The notes below the pieces were generated by a model. That model worked only from the letters and a program-made list of their open reading frames with translations. It was not told the origin of the DNA and did no database searches. The position numbers were made by a program, and so were the translations under genes. Of a DNA stretch of 64,000 nucleotides, positions 34,197 to 43,415 are shown in pieces (position 1 is the first letter of the stretch; every line of letters begins with the position of its first letter). Source of the DNA: Winogradskyella flava (GTDB lineage: Bacteria > Bacteroidota > Bacteroidia > Flavobacteriales > Flavobacteriaceae); contig NZ_JACLCP010000001.1 in assembly GCF_014243395.1 (NCBI RefSeq), forward strand, positions 248,001 through 312,000, given 5' to 3'.

Positions 34197-35288
34197 TTGC
34201 GGAAGAGCATAATTCATAATAATAAAGCAAGTAAATGGTTAAGTCTATTACTTTTCCTTTACGCCATGTATATTACACCTTACATGTTAGGTTATGCAAA
34301 TTGGTATGCAGAAAAATTAACTAAAGAAATTCTTTTTTTTGTTCCCTTTATGCAGATTTTATTGATTGGGCCAGTAGTTTACTTTTATACCAAAAGCTTA
34401 TTAAATACTAGTTTCAAAGTTTCAAAAAAAGACTGTATTCATTTTATCCCAGCTCTATTATATACGCTATATAGTTTGGTTGTTTTTGTTACCGATAAAT
34501 TAATTTTAGATGAATTTTATTTCTATGCAGATGATAGAGATAAAGATTTAGCAAATTGGTATCAAGCAACAGGCTTAGTATCTATGGCATTTTACTTGGT
34601 TTTAAGTCTGCGCTATTATTTTGAATACAGAAAATTAGTATTTGATAAGGTAAGTTATGCAGACACATTATTGTTCAAGTGGATTCGTAATTTTATGGTT
34701 GCATTTTTAAGCATTCTAATTTTAAGAGTCTTGTTCTTTATATTGAATCCTGAATGGGGTAATTTTGGAAGCCAGTTTTGGCACTATATTGCGTTTTCGT
34801 TTGTTTTCTACTACATCGCGATAACTGGATATAGTAATGTTATAAAGCAAACAACGTTAAGGAGTGAAAAGCTAAAGGTCGTTAATGTTTTTGATGATGA
34901 GTATTCAATTTCAAGTAATGATACTAAGACAGTTACTACTGAGTTCGATACGTCAATTTGGAAAGACAAACTTTCTAGATTAATGACTGAAAAACACCTA
35001 TTTGAAAATCCGCGTTTGACACTTTCTGATGTTGCTGGTGAATTAGGCACCACTACAAAAACCATATCTTCGGTTGTCAATTCTGGTTTCAACATGAATT
35101 TTAATGATTTTGTGAACCATTACAGGATTGAAGCCGTAAAAGACAAGTTAGAAAAAGGCGAACAAAACACCTCTACCCTTTTAGGAATCGCCTTAGATTG
35201 CGGCTTTAATAGCAAGGCTACATTTAATAGAGCCTTTAAAAAAAGTACATCACTTTCACCTAAAGATTATATCGAAAAATTATCTTAA
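34197..35288 (+). CDS. Membrane-anchored AraC-type regulator (2), start uncertain
   Basis: 363 residues from a TTG at 34197: six or seven membrane segments, linker, then AraC domain (LTLSDVAGELGTTTKTISSVVN and LLGIALDCGFNSKATFNRAFKK). The frame stays open upstream to a stop at 34038 and encodes FDFPFSFGQKSSLLLIFFFH directly ahead, which looks like the true first transmembrane helix. That stretch has no in-frame ATG, GTG or TTG, so the natural start is either a rarer codon or lost by mutation. A hairpin terminator follows at 35289. Its signal is unknown; the serine hydrolase downstream is a possible target. Confidence 0.75.
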   Translation: MRKSIIHNNKASKWLSLLLFLYAMYITPYMLGYANWYAEKLTKEILFFVPFMQILLIGPVVYFYTKSLLNTSFKVSKKDCIHFIPALLYTLYSLVVFVTDKLILDEFYFYADDRDKDLANWYQATGLVSMAFYLVLSLRYYFEYRKLVFDKVSYADTLLFKWIRNFMVAFLSILILRVLFFILNPEWGNFGSQFWHYIAFSFVFYYIAITGYSNVIKQTTLRSEKLKVVNVFDDEYSISSNDTKTVTTEFDTSIWKDKLSRLMTEKHLFENPRLTLSDVAGELGTTTKTISSVVNSGFNMNFNDFVNHYRIEAVKDKLEKGEQNTSTLLGIALDCGFNSKATFNRAFKKSTSLSPKDYIEKLS

Positions 35289-35322
35289 AAGAGGTCTCAA
35301 ATCAAGATTTGAAGCGTTTTTT
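35289..35322 (+). terminator. Hairpin terminator after the second AraC gene
   Basis: TCAAATC-AA-GATTTGA stem followed, after three bases, by six T. The outer stem has mismatches. Confidence 0.55.
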
Positions 35323-35363
35323 ATAAGTTTTTACTTCATTTTTGATTCAAATTATTAATCATC

Positions 35364-37484
35364 ATGAAAAAACGCATTGCTTTAGCTGCTCTTTTTATTT
35401 CAGTTATTTCAGCTTCTCTTTTCGCACAAAATAAAATACAAATAATCGACTCAATTGTTAACTCCAAGATTGAAGACAACGATCCTGGTTTAATGATCGG
35501 CATTGTTAAAGATGGAACTATCATTTATGAAAAATATCGTGGACTAGCTTATTTACCATATCAAATGAAAATGGACCAAAAGACCAAGTCTAATATTGCG
35601 TCTATTGCCAAACAATATACAGCATTAATGATTTTGGATTTAGCCTTAAAAGATCAAGTAAACTTAGAAGACGATATTAGAACATATCTTCCTACACTTT
35701 ATAAAAAAGTGGAAGAAAAAATAAAAATTAGGCACGTTCTTAATCATACCAGCGGCATTAGAGACTATGTCGAATTAATGAGTTTACAAAACAAGGTATG
35801 GTGGAAACAAGTAGGTTTAAAAAATGATGATATTATTGACTTGTTAGAAAAACAAGAAGATTTAGCTTTTAAACCTGGCTCGCAATACACATATAGTAAC
35901 TCAGGTTATAATATACTGGCAGAAATCATAGAGAGAGTCTCTGGACAAAAATTTACAGATTACTCAAAACAGTTTTTCCGTGATTTAGGAATGAAAGAAA
36001 CATTATTTATTGAACGTTACGCTGGTGTGATTCCCTATAGAGCAGAACCTTATGCTGATTGGGGAGATGGCGTTTGGCTACAAACACCGACAGTAACAAA
36101 AACTGCTGGAGAAGGCTTTTTATACACGACCTTAAAAGATCAATTAATTTTTGAACAAGCAATACAAAATGCAAATCAAGACAATAATATTCTACTAATT
36201 AAAAGTCAACAATCTATTCTTAATAGTGAAATAAAAACCTATGGTTTTGGGCTAAAACTCGATAATTTTTTAGACAGAAAAGCAGTACATCACAGCGGAG
36301 GAACTGGCGGATATAATTCTCAAATGGTTCGATTTCTAGATGAAAAATTAACCATTTTTGCGATGAGTAATAATGGTAATATCTCAACTAACGTAATTAC
36401 TCAAGAAATTGCACATGTTCTTCTTCCTGAAATAAAGCAGAAAGGCCAATATAATAGTCGACTATTTGAAACCATAAATAGCACTGGCAAAGCACAAATA
36501 ATAGGGCAGTATCATAGCAAAAGTGGTTATTTAACAAGAATTGTAAAGGAAGAGGGTAAAACATATTTTAGACAAGGACAAAATCTTCGTATTGAACTCA
36601 TTCCAGAAGCAAAGAACAAATTTCATCTCGATTATGACTCTAAATCAAAGTTGGTCTTTTATGACCGAGAAATGGCTTTATTTGAACCATCTGGTGAAAT
36701 ATTCATATATAAAAGAAGTTCAACACCACCTGCTTCTTATGCTGATTTAGAAGCTTTAGTTGGCTCCTACGAAAGCAGTGAATTAGATATGAGTTTTGAA
36801 CTTAGATTAACCGCAGAAAATAAACTTCTAGTGTCTTCATCGAATAGAAAAGGCGAATTGGATGTAGAAGTGTTCAATAGAAATGAATTATTAGCTTCTA
36901 ATTTTATTATGAAAGTTCAAAGAGATCAATTCGATAGAGTCACTGACATACTATTAAGTTTAGGTAGAGCTAAAAATAATAGGTTTAAAAAGAAAACAAA
37001 TTTAAAATTTCAACCAAAAATAAAAACAGAAGATGGCTCTATTCAAGTGACGACTATTGGATCTAGAAATGGTGATGCTTCAGACATTTTATTAACTAAA
37101 AACTACCCTAGTGGCAATGAAATTTGGTCCACACAATTTGGTGGAAATAGCTATGATAAGGCCAGCTCTATTCTAGCAACGGAAGATGGCTATCTCATTA
37201 TAGGTTCTACAAGCTCTTACGGAAATGGCAACTATGATATGTTTGTCATTAAAACCGATAAAAAAGGAAAAAAACTATGGCAAAACACTTATGGAAACTT
37301 CTACAATGAATATGGTTATTTAGCTGAAAAGACTAACTCAGGATATTTAATAAAAGGAACCATTCAAAATTGCACTTCCAATACAGATGTTTTTAATAGA
37401 ACCTGTACTACTAGTGTTTGGTTTGTTTCTATTGACGAGAATGGAAAGGAATTATCCCATAAGATTCTAGAGGAAGTTAATTAA
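35364..37484 (+). CDS. Secreted serine hydrolase fused to a propeller-like C-terminus
   Basis: 706 residues. Signal peptide 1-21, then a class C beta-lactamase-like domain with the catalytic SIAK at 80-83, YSN near 178 and HSGG near 313. It runs to about residue 360, followed by a linker and DUF-type beta domain. The last 140 residues (LVG repeat-like: GGNSYDKASSILATEDGYLIIGSTSSYGNGNYDMFVIKTDKKGKKLWQNTYG) are the 'propeller fragment' seen in many T9SS proteins. No clear sorting tail. Such enzymes cut D-Ala peptides or esters; the substrate is unknown. It sits between membrane AraC regulators. Confidence 0.75.
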   Translation: MKKRIALAALFISVISASLFAQNKIQIIDSIVNSKIEDNDPGLMIGIVKDGTIIYEKYRGLAYLPYQMKMDQKTKSNIASIAKQYTALMILDLALKDQVNLEDDIRTYLPTLYKKVEEKIKIRHVLNHTSGIRDYVELMSLQNKVWWKQVGLKNDDIIDLLEKQEDLAFKPGSQYTYSNSGYNILAEIIERVSGQKFTDYSKQFFRDLGMKETLFIERYAGVIPYRAEPYADWGDGVWLQTPTVTKTAGEGFLYTTLKDQLIFEQAIQNANQDNNILLIKSQQSILNSEIKTYGFGLKLDNFLDRKAVHHSGGTGGYNSQMVRFLDEKLTIFAMSNNGNISTNVITQEIAHVLLPEIKQKGQYNSRLFETINSTGKAQIIGQYHSKSGYLTRIVKEEGKTYFRQGQNLRIELIPEAKNKFHLDYDSKSKLVFYDREMALFEPSGEIFIYKRSSTPPASYADLEALVGSYESSELDMSFELRLTAENKLLVSSSNRKGELDVEVFNRNELLASNFIMKVQRDQFDRVTDILLSLGRAKNNRFKKKTNLKFQPKIKTEDGSIQVTTIGSRNGDASDILLTKNYPSGNEIWSTQFGGNSYDKASSILATEDGYLIIGSTSSYGNGNYDMFVIKTDKKGKKLWQNTYGNFYNEYGYLAEKTNSGYLIKGTIQNCTSNTDVFNRTCTTSVWFVSIDENGKELSHKILEEVN

Positions 37485-37556
37485 CGCTATTAAAGTGTTT
37501 GTTGTGGCGTTTTGTATTAAATTGAACTTTATTCTTTAATAAATATATCAATCTAA

Positions 37557-38519
37557 ATGAAAAAATATCTTTTGCTAATAGCTTTCTTTTTGGTATTCAC
37601 ATCAATTAGTATTTATGCGCAAGAAGCTTCAATTAAATATGAATCCAACGGAAAAACCACGACTCTAAGGTCAAGCAATCCATTTGCAAAATTTTTTGGA
37701 GAATGGACGCTAAAGGATGATGATTGGCGTCAAAATTGGGGAGGGGAAACGGAATATATTAAAATTCCAAAGCATCATACGGTTTCAGCCGGAATCAATA
37801 CTAAGAATACTTTAATATCCATAATTGATGGTCCTGAACCAAATGGTCATATCTTTTGGTCCTATAATCCAAATACCAAAGAAGTATACCATCTGTCTAG
37901 CTTTGGAGACATAAGGGCTGGGCATGGTAAAGGAACTATTGATGATAATGGAAACCTAAGATTAAAATTGTCTTTTGAAGGAGAACCAAAAGGTACTTAT
38001 AGAGTCTATACATATACATGGCTTACTAATGATGAGTACGAGTTAAAATCTGAACAATTCGATAAAAATGATAAGCCAACTGGTTTGTTTTATGCTGGCA
38101 ACTTTATTCGTGTTAAAGTACCTGGGGATGATATAAAAAGAGAAGTCTTAAAACATGGGGAAATAATTAGAGAGGCATTTTCTAAAGCAGATATTGAAAC
38201 AATAAGGTCTCTGCATCATCCCGAAGTTATCAAAGCATTAGGCTATAATGATATAAAAAATGGAAGAGAAGCTGTTGTAAGCTCATTACGAGACACGCTG
38301 TCAAATTACAATTTAGAGTTTATAGAAAACGAGATTGAAAATATTTTAGTTGAAGGCAATATAGCCATTGAACAAACCAAATTCTCAATAAAAGGAACAC
38401 CAAAACAAGGAGGTGAGTCTTTTATTTTTTCCGGAAGAACGATAGTGACTTATATAAAATATGCCGATAGCCCAACAGGATGGGCAACAATAAGAGAGAT
38501 TATACAACCTTCAAATTAG
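37557..38519 (+). CDS. Exported two-domain protein (DUF1579-like plus NTF2-like)
   Basis: 320 residues. Signal peptide 1-21 (IYA-Q). The first domain (about 35-195, FAKFFGEWTLKDDDW ... GHIFWSYNPNTKEVYHLSSFGD) looks like a lipocalin-type DUF1579 fold. The second (about 200-318, IIREAFSKADIETIRSLHHPEVIKALGYNDIKNGREAV) is a DUF4440/SnoaL-like NTF2 domain often found in small ligand-binding or enzyme-accessory proteins. It follows the hydrolase gene by about 70 bases and may be co-expressed. Function unknown. Confidence 0.65.
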   Translation: MKKYLLLIAFFLVFTSISIYAQEASIKYESNGKTTTLRSSNPFAKFFGEWTLKDDDWRQNWGGETEYIKIPKHHTVSAGINTKNTLISIIDGPEPNGHIFWSYNPNTKEVYHLSSFGDIRAGHGKGTIDDNGNLRLKLSFEGEPKGTYRVYTYTWLTNDEYELKSEQFDKNDKPTGLFYAGNFIRVKVPGDDIKREVLKHGEIIREAFSKADIETIRSLHHPEVIKALGYNDIKNGREAVVSSLRDTLSNYNLEFIENEIENILVEGNIAIEQTKFSIKGTPKQGGESFIFSGRTIVTYIKYADSPTGWATIREIIQPSN

Positions 38520-38569
38520 AAGAGTTATTACAATTCGAGACACCAAAATTTGTGATATGTAACCTAAAT

Positions 38570-40213
38570 TTACTCTTCCATTAAAGTAGAAAGCACGTAT
38601 GCTTCGATGATTTTTTCTGTTTGTTGGGCAGCTCCTCTTTTATTATAGTTTTCAGTGGTCACAACGATTACAGTATTTAATTCAGGAATAATACTAATGT
38701 ATTGTCCTCCGTTTCCTCTAGCTTCCATAGTAGAAATAGATTTCCCATTAACTGTATAGGTATCGTGCCACCAAAAGTACCCATACGCATTCTTTTTAGA
38801 CGTGTTTTCTAAATTAGTGTGTTTTTTAAAAGAAGTGTTTATCCATTTTTCGGAAAGAATGCGTTTGCCATTCCACACTCCTTTATCTAAATATAATTGA
38901 CCAAATTTTAGCATATCTCTAGGTGTCATACAAAGCCCACCAGCGAAATAAGGATTTCCTTTATCGTCGGTATTTAAAATATAGTTAGTAATCCCTAAAG
39001 GACCGAACAATTTTTTCTCCATATAAAACTCTAAGGGATACGATAAACGTTCACTCAAGTTTACACTCAATAAAAATGGATCTGAGGACATATAATTAGT
39101 GCGTTCACCAGCCTTATATTTAAGCTTTGGTTCTAAAACAGTTTTTAGCCAATCGTCCGTTTCTTGATAATCATTTTCATAAACGCCAATACCAGAACTC
39201 ATGGTCAAGAGGTGTTCAATTGTAATTTTAGATTTTTCTTCGTCTTTGGTGTATTGGTATGATTGAGGTAAGTAATCATATACTTTTTCTTGAGTACTCG
39301 TTATGATTTCATCATCTATAGCTAAACCAATTATAGCGGAACCAATACTTTTTCCTGCCGAGCGTAAATCATTAGTTGTTGTGCTATTTGAACCATTAAA
39401 GTAGTTTTCGTAGCGTATTTTACCATCTTGTGCTACTAAAACACTTTCAACACCTTTTAGTGAATTTTGATCGATATCATGTTCCAAGTCTTTAAGTGAG
39501 AGTTTGTCTTTTGCATAAGTCCAACCGTCTTCTATTTCTATTGTTTCTGTTTTTCCTTTTTTATCTACTTTTATGTAATTTATTTTAGCGAATTCTATAG
39601 AGTCTAGACCTACGCTCAAGATAATTTGAGACTCTTTAAGTTCACCTTGAAATATTAATCCTGTTTTAAATTCTTCAAAATAAATATTGTTATTCGTTAT
39701 TCTTAAATCATCTACCCAAGCACCTAAGAGTGGATAGGCTCCATATCCTTCAACAGAATTATAAACTTTTCTTATTTCTAAGTAATGTGATTCAGGTTGT
39801 AAGAAATGATTCGCTGAAAGGTTTAATATGCCTTTATATGCTTTATTCTTTTTTTGAAGTTGTGTAGGGTAAAAATCATTACCAAGTTTTATAAAACCAT
39901 TAATTTGAGACTTATCTTGATTTACGACACCTTCAAAATATAGTTTTTTATCAAGCTCAATATGCAGCGTGTCTTTTAGAGTAAATTCTTTACGGATGAG
40001 TTCTTTATCGTTTGATAAAACAAAAGAAGCTTTTGAATTTCCTAAATCAGCTATGGTAATATTTACTTGAAATGGATTATAGTCAGGTACATTTCCTTTC
40101 CATAAACCAGCATAATCTTCAAATTGTATTGATTTTGATTGTGCATCACTCGAAAATATAATGCTAAAACATGTAATTACTGCCGAAAAAAATACTGTTT
40201 GTAACTTGTTCAT
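38570..40213 (-). CDS. Secreted serine hydrolase (class C beta-lactamase-like)
   Basis: 547 residues. Signal peptide 1-24, a 230-residue beta-rich N-terminal part of unknown fold, then the catalytic domain: RSAGKSIGSAIIGLAID (SAGK near 283-286 is the nucleophile motif), YMSSDP as the second motif and GNGGQYISIIPELNTVIVVT as the third. The Lys in SxxK is present, so activity is likely. A penicillin-binding or esterase role is possible. It is transcribed away from the AraC gene at 40448, and the shared 234-bp gap could be regulated by it. Confidence 0.8.
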   Translation of the reverse strand: MNKLQTVFFSAVITCFSIIFSSDAQSKSIQFEDYAGLWKGNVPDYNPFQVNITIADLGNSKASFVLSNDKELIRKEFTLKDTLHIELDKKLYFEGVVNQDKSQINGFIKLGNDFYPTQLQKKNKAYKGILNLSANHFLQPESHYLEIRKVYNSVEGYGAYPLLGAWVDDLRITNNNIYFEEFKTGLIFQGELKESQIILSVGLDSIEFAKINYIKVDKKGKTETIEIEDGWTYAKDKLSLKDLEHDIDQNSLKGVESVLVAQDGKIRYENYFNGSNSTTTNDLRSAGKSIGSAIIGLAIDDEIITSTQEKVYDYLPQSYQYTKDEEKSKITIEHLLTMSSGIGVYENDYQETDDWLKTVLEPKLKYKAGERTNYMSSDPFLLSVNLSERLSYPLEFYMEKKLFGPLGITNYILNTDDKGNPYFAGGLCMTPRDMLKFGQLYLDKGVWNGKRILSEKWINTSFKKHTNLENTSKKNAYGYFWWHDTYTVNGKSISTMEARGNGGQYISIIPELNTVIVVTTENYNKRGAAQQTEKIIEAYVLSTLMEE

Positions 40214-40447
40214 TTTGAAAGATTAAAATTTGATACTTCTATAATTTGTTATAAAGTAGAATATTTGTATTCTTTTACAAGAATTTTGATAAAGGAAGCT
40301 TTTTTTTACTGAGGAATGTTGGAATCGTTATTGTAAAATGTCCTAAACTATAGTTTCAGACTATTTTTTGTAATGAAAAATATATAAATCCTATTTTAGT
40401 AGTTTGACTATTACTATAATTTAGAATTTAATATAAATCTTAAGTAA

Positions 40448-41575
40448 ATGAATATATCCTTATATGAGTTCTTACTTATATTAATTATAGGTCAGTGTAT
40501 TTTTCTAATTTTTGCGATACAATATATTCCTAAAAAAAACACAGGTACAAATAGAATTATACAGTATTTACTAGGGATTTATAGCTTCTATTTACTTGAG
40601 CGGGTTATTAGTTCTGAAATACCGGCAGCCTATTTTCGCAAATTTGCTTATTTAACAAATGTTTTTTACCTTTTAATTGGTCCTTTTGTCTACACCTATA
40701 TAAGGCGTTTATTATTTTATGAAAATGACAAATACCATTTAAAATATTACCATTATCTGCCAGTAGTATTTTACTTGATATATGGCATTTTTCATATTAA
40801 TAGTTATGATTCTATAGAAAACATTAGCAATTACAGAACCAACTTATTTTATACTGTAGAGATCATATTTTTTATATCTATTACAGTTTACCTTATTAAA
40901 TCCTATAGTCTTTTTTATTATTACAAAAAGAATGAAATTAAAGAATTATCCTTCAGCCCAAATAGTATACAATACATACAATTAACACTCTTATGCTTGG
41001 CATTGTATATGCTTTTTTGGTTGCTAGGTATATTTGAAATATTTGATATTATTACTTGGATTAAAAGACCATTAATTTATGATATATCTTGTCTAATCTT
41101 TGGTGTTCTAATTTATATAGTTAGTTTTTATAATCTAAAATTTCCTGAAATATTTAAAATACCATTTCCTTCGAAGGATAAAAATGAGCTCAAAAAAAAG
41201 AATACACTAGACGAAAAAGAAATTCATAAAATTGAAAGTTTAGTTAAAGCTTACTTCGAAATAGAAAAAGGATACCGCAGACCAGAATTAAGTTTGTCTA
41301 TTTTAGCGAATGAAATTAATACGACAACGAATAAGTTATCTTGGGTTTTAAATAACATCTATAAAAAAGCTTTTTACGAACTGGTTAATGAATATCGCGT
41401 TGCCGATTTTTCACAAAGAATCCACGAAAATAAGCATAAAGAATTTACATTAATTTCTATAGCATTTGAGGTTGGATTTAATTCTAAATCTACTTTTTAT
41501 AAAGCGTTTAAAGAAATTACAGAAATGACTCCTACAGCATATATTAAAGAGGTTGAACGTTCTAAAAATATTTAA
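40448..41575 (+). CDS. Membrane-anchored AraC-type regulator (3)
   Basis: 375 residues: seven membrane segments in residues 1-230 (start MNISLYEFLLILIIGQCIFLIFAIQYIPKK), linker, and the AraC domain (LSILANEINTTTNKLSWVLNNIYK, LISIAFEVGFNSKSTFYKAFKEITEMTPTAYIK). It is clearly paralogous to the regulator at 30923, sharing LxLS(M/I)LA...NxLSW.LN and AFEVGFN(T/S)KSTF. It is divergent from a serine hydrolase. Flavobacteria use many such TM-AraC proteins; ligands are unknown. Confidence 0.88.
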   Translation: MNISLYEFLLILIIGQCIFLIFAIQYIPKKNTGTNRIIQYLLGIYSFYLLERVISSEIPAAYFRKFAYLTNVFYLLIGPFVYTYIRRLLFYENDKYHLKYYHYLPVVFYLIYGIFHINSYDSIENISNYRTNLFYTVEIIFFISITVYLIKSYSLFYYYKKNEIKELSFSPNSIQYIQLTLLCLALYMLFWLLGIFEIFDIITWIKRPLIYDISCLIFGVLIYIVSFYNLKFPEIFKIPFPSKDKNELKKKNTLDEKEIHKIESLVKAYFEIEKGYRRPELSLSILANEINTTTNKLSWVLNNIYKKAFYELVNEYRVADFSQRIHENKHKEFTLISIAFEVGFNSKSTFYKAFKEITEMTPTAYIKEVERSKNI

Positions 41576-41632
41576 TTTAATGCTACTGGTAAAAATAAGG
41601 ATAAAAAAGTTTCAGATATTTCCGACGAAATT

Positions 41633-42406
41633 TTAATAGGACTTATTCGAGATATAATTATCATCAATATATGCAATAGCTTCTTGTTGTGTCAATACTG
41701 CAAATTTCTTGTAACGTTCATGCACATCTACAATTTCATCCAATGCTTTTTGAACTAAGGCTTTATTCGTCCAAGTATTAAGATGTGCTATTACAGTTTT
41801 TAAACAACCATTCTTATAAGCGATTTGTCCCAATACATGAATCAATGTATCCGATACACGTCTGGTATCATCAAACTCTAATTCTTTTAATAATGGTAGA
41901 ATATCTTGAGGATGCGTTCGCCCTCTTAATTCAATGCCATGGCAAATCTCGCGACGTATTTCTTTGTCTGTATGTTTTAAATACGTTTTTGCCCAAGCCA
42001 AAACAGGTTTTGGGTTACATTCACCCATTTTTTTAATCGATCCAATCACTGCATTGCGAACACGATGATGGTCATCAAATAATCCTGTATCCATAAAACT
42101 TTGTATGTTATCAAAATGGAACTTCCCAATTTCACCAGCCGCATTGATTACAGTTTGTCGTATCAATTCATCTTCAGATTCTATTAAGGTATTTAACACT
42201 GAAAATATAACCGACTGTAATTTTGGTCGTGTATAAAAAAGCTTTCCAATAGCTAAATACCCTGTTTTACGAACATAAGTATCATCATCTGAAAAAAATC
42301 TAACAATATTTGTATTCTCATCTTGATATAAATCAGCAAGGATTTCTTGATTGATTTTTTCAACTAATCGATGCCGTTCTGGTTTTGATAGATCATAGAA
42401 TGCCAT
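41633..42406 (-). CDS. HEAT-repeat protein
   Basis: 257 residues, all helical, with HEAT-like repeats (YVRKTGYLAIGKLFYTRP, LIRQTVINAAGEIGKFH, RVRNAVIGSIKKMGECNP, EIRREICHGIELRGRTHPQDI, RRVSDTLIHVLGQIAYKNG). Proteins of this type are scaffolds or DNA-glycosylase-like (AlkD-like) in bacteria; no catalytic residues are obvious. It ends the operon of the membrane-tethered regulator, beginning five bases after it. Confidence 0.75.
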   Translation of the reverse strand: MAFYDLSKPERHRLVEKINQEILADLYQDENTNIVRFFSDDDTYVRKTGYLAIGKLFYTRPKLQSVIFSVLNTLIESEDELIRQTVINAAGEIGKFHFDNIQSFMDTGLFDDHHRVRNAVIGSIKKMGECNPKPVLAWAKTYLKHTDKEIRREICHGIELRGRTHPQDILPLLKELEFDDTRRVSDTLIHVLGQIAYKNGCLKTVIAHLNTWTNKALVQKALDEIVDVHERYKKFAVLTQQEAIAYIDDNYISNKSY

Positions 42407-42411
42407 ACTAT

Positions 42412-43284
42412 CTAGTCTTTATTTATCTCTAACTTATAACCAACACCATGAATATTAGTAAGCTTAATAGCGTCGTCTTCTTTTAGCTTTTTTCTCAATT
42501 TAGAAATATAAGTATCCAAACTTCGTCCCACAAAAACACCTTGGTCTTCCCATACGCGTTTTGTTAATTCATCGCGCTTAATAATTTGATTTGGATTGGC
42601 CACAAAGATTTCTAATAGTTCGCACTCTTTCTTTGAAAGACTAATTTCTACAGCTTCTTTTATCAATTTATTTTGCCCAGCATAAAATTGAAAACTGCCT
42701 ATTTTAATATAGTCGCCACTATTGGATTGATCTTTTGTCTCCGATTTTTTTCGCTTATAAATAATCACTGCAAACAAAATAAGAACACTAAAGAACATAA
42801 TATAAGCTATTGTTGTTTTGCCTAACAACGATGATGCCCTTCTGATAAACCGTACTTCTATTGTATAACAGTTTTTTGGCAATACCCTGCTCATACAAGG
42901 AATAATCGTACTCTCTTCATCTACACTCATCTGATAACTATAAGCCACCTCACTGTCCGTACACTGGACTACCTCTACTCTGTAATGTTTTGGCAATTCT
43001 GACTTTCGAAAGTTCTTGTGTACAATTGAAACCAGATCATCTGGCTGAAAAGACAATTCGCTTTGAAATGACAAGCTATATTTTGATTGCTCTAGAGCAA
43101 TCACTGGCAATATCAAGGACGTAGAATCTTGGTCAGAAAGTAATAATTGATTGCCGACTTCCCTTAGTGAAATCTTTACACGTTCAGTAAACTCATCATT
43201 CTCTTCTATTGAACAGGACACAATTAAGAAGAAAAATAAAACAACGGCGAAATATGCAAATGAAAAAATAGATTTTCTACTCAT
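42412..43284 (-). CDS. Membrane-tethered winged-helix regulator (ToxR-like topology)
   Basis: 290 residues from the ATG at 43284; a frame opening at 43356 lacks a better start. An N-terminal signal helix (about 6-22) with possible lipobox VSC, a periplasmic domain of about 150 residues with four Cys, and a membrane helix (about 175-195) lead to a cytoplasmic OmpR/PhoB-type winged helix (GSFQFYAGQNKLIKEAVEISLSKKECELLEIFVANPNQIIKRDELTKRVWEDQGVFVGRSLDTYISKLRKKLKEDDAIKLTNIHGVGYKL). There is no receiver domain, so it senses through the periplasmic part directly. Divergent from yceI across a tandem-repeat operator. Confidence 0.8.
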   Translation of the reverse strand: MSRKSIFSFAYFAVVLFFFLIVSCSIEENDEFTERVKISLREVGNQLLLSDQDSTSLILPVIALEQSKYSLSFQSELSFQPDDLVSIVHKNFRKSELPKHYRVEVVQCTDSEVAYSYQMSVDEESTIIPCMSRVLPKNCYTIEVRFIRRASSLLGKTTIAYIMFFSVLILFAVIIYKRKKSETKDQSNSGDYIKIGSFQFYAGQNKLIKEAVEISLSKKECELLEIFVANPNQIIKRDELTKRVWEDQGVFVGRSLDTYISKLRKKLKEDDAIKLTNIHGVGYKLEINKD

Positions 43285-43317
43285 AATTACTGTAAATAAC
43301 ATACAATTTCGCGACAT

Positions 43318-43357
43318 TTTACAACTGTTGACACTTCTTTTACATTTTTTTGACACT
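43318..43357. promoter_or_regulatory. Tandem TTGACA/TTTACA array upstream of yceI
   Basis: Four half-sites run in one direction: TTTACA (43318), TTGACACT (43328), TTTACA (43339), TTGACACT (43350), spaced 10, 11 and 11 bases, i.e. one helical turn each. A TAGTTTTA box (43376-43383) follows, 23 bases after the last TTG, and the yceI ATG is at 43416. OmpR/PhoB winged helices bind such head-to-tail arrays, and that is the class of the divergent gene's product. Confidence 0.65.
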
Positions 43358-43415
43358 CTTTCTTGCTTCTCAATCTAGTTTTATCAAAACAAAAAAATAA
43401 TCAAAAAATAATATC

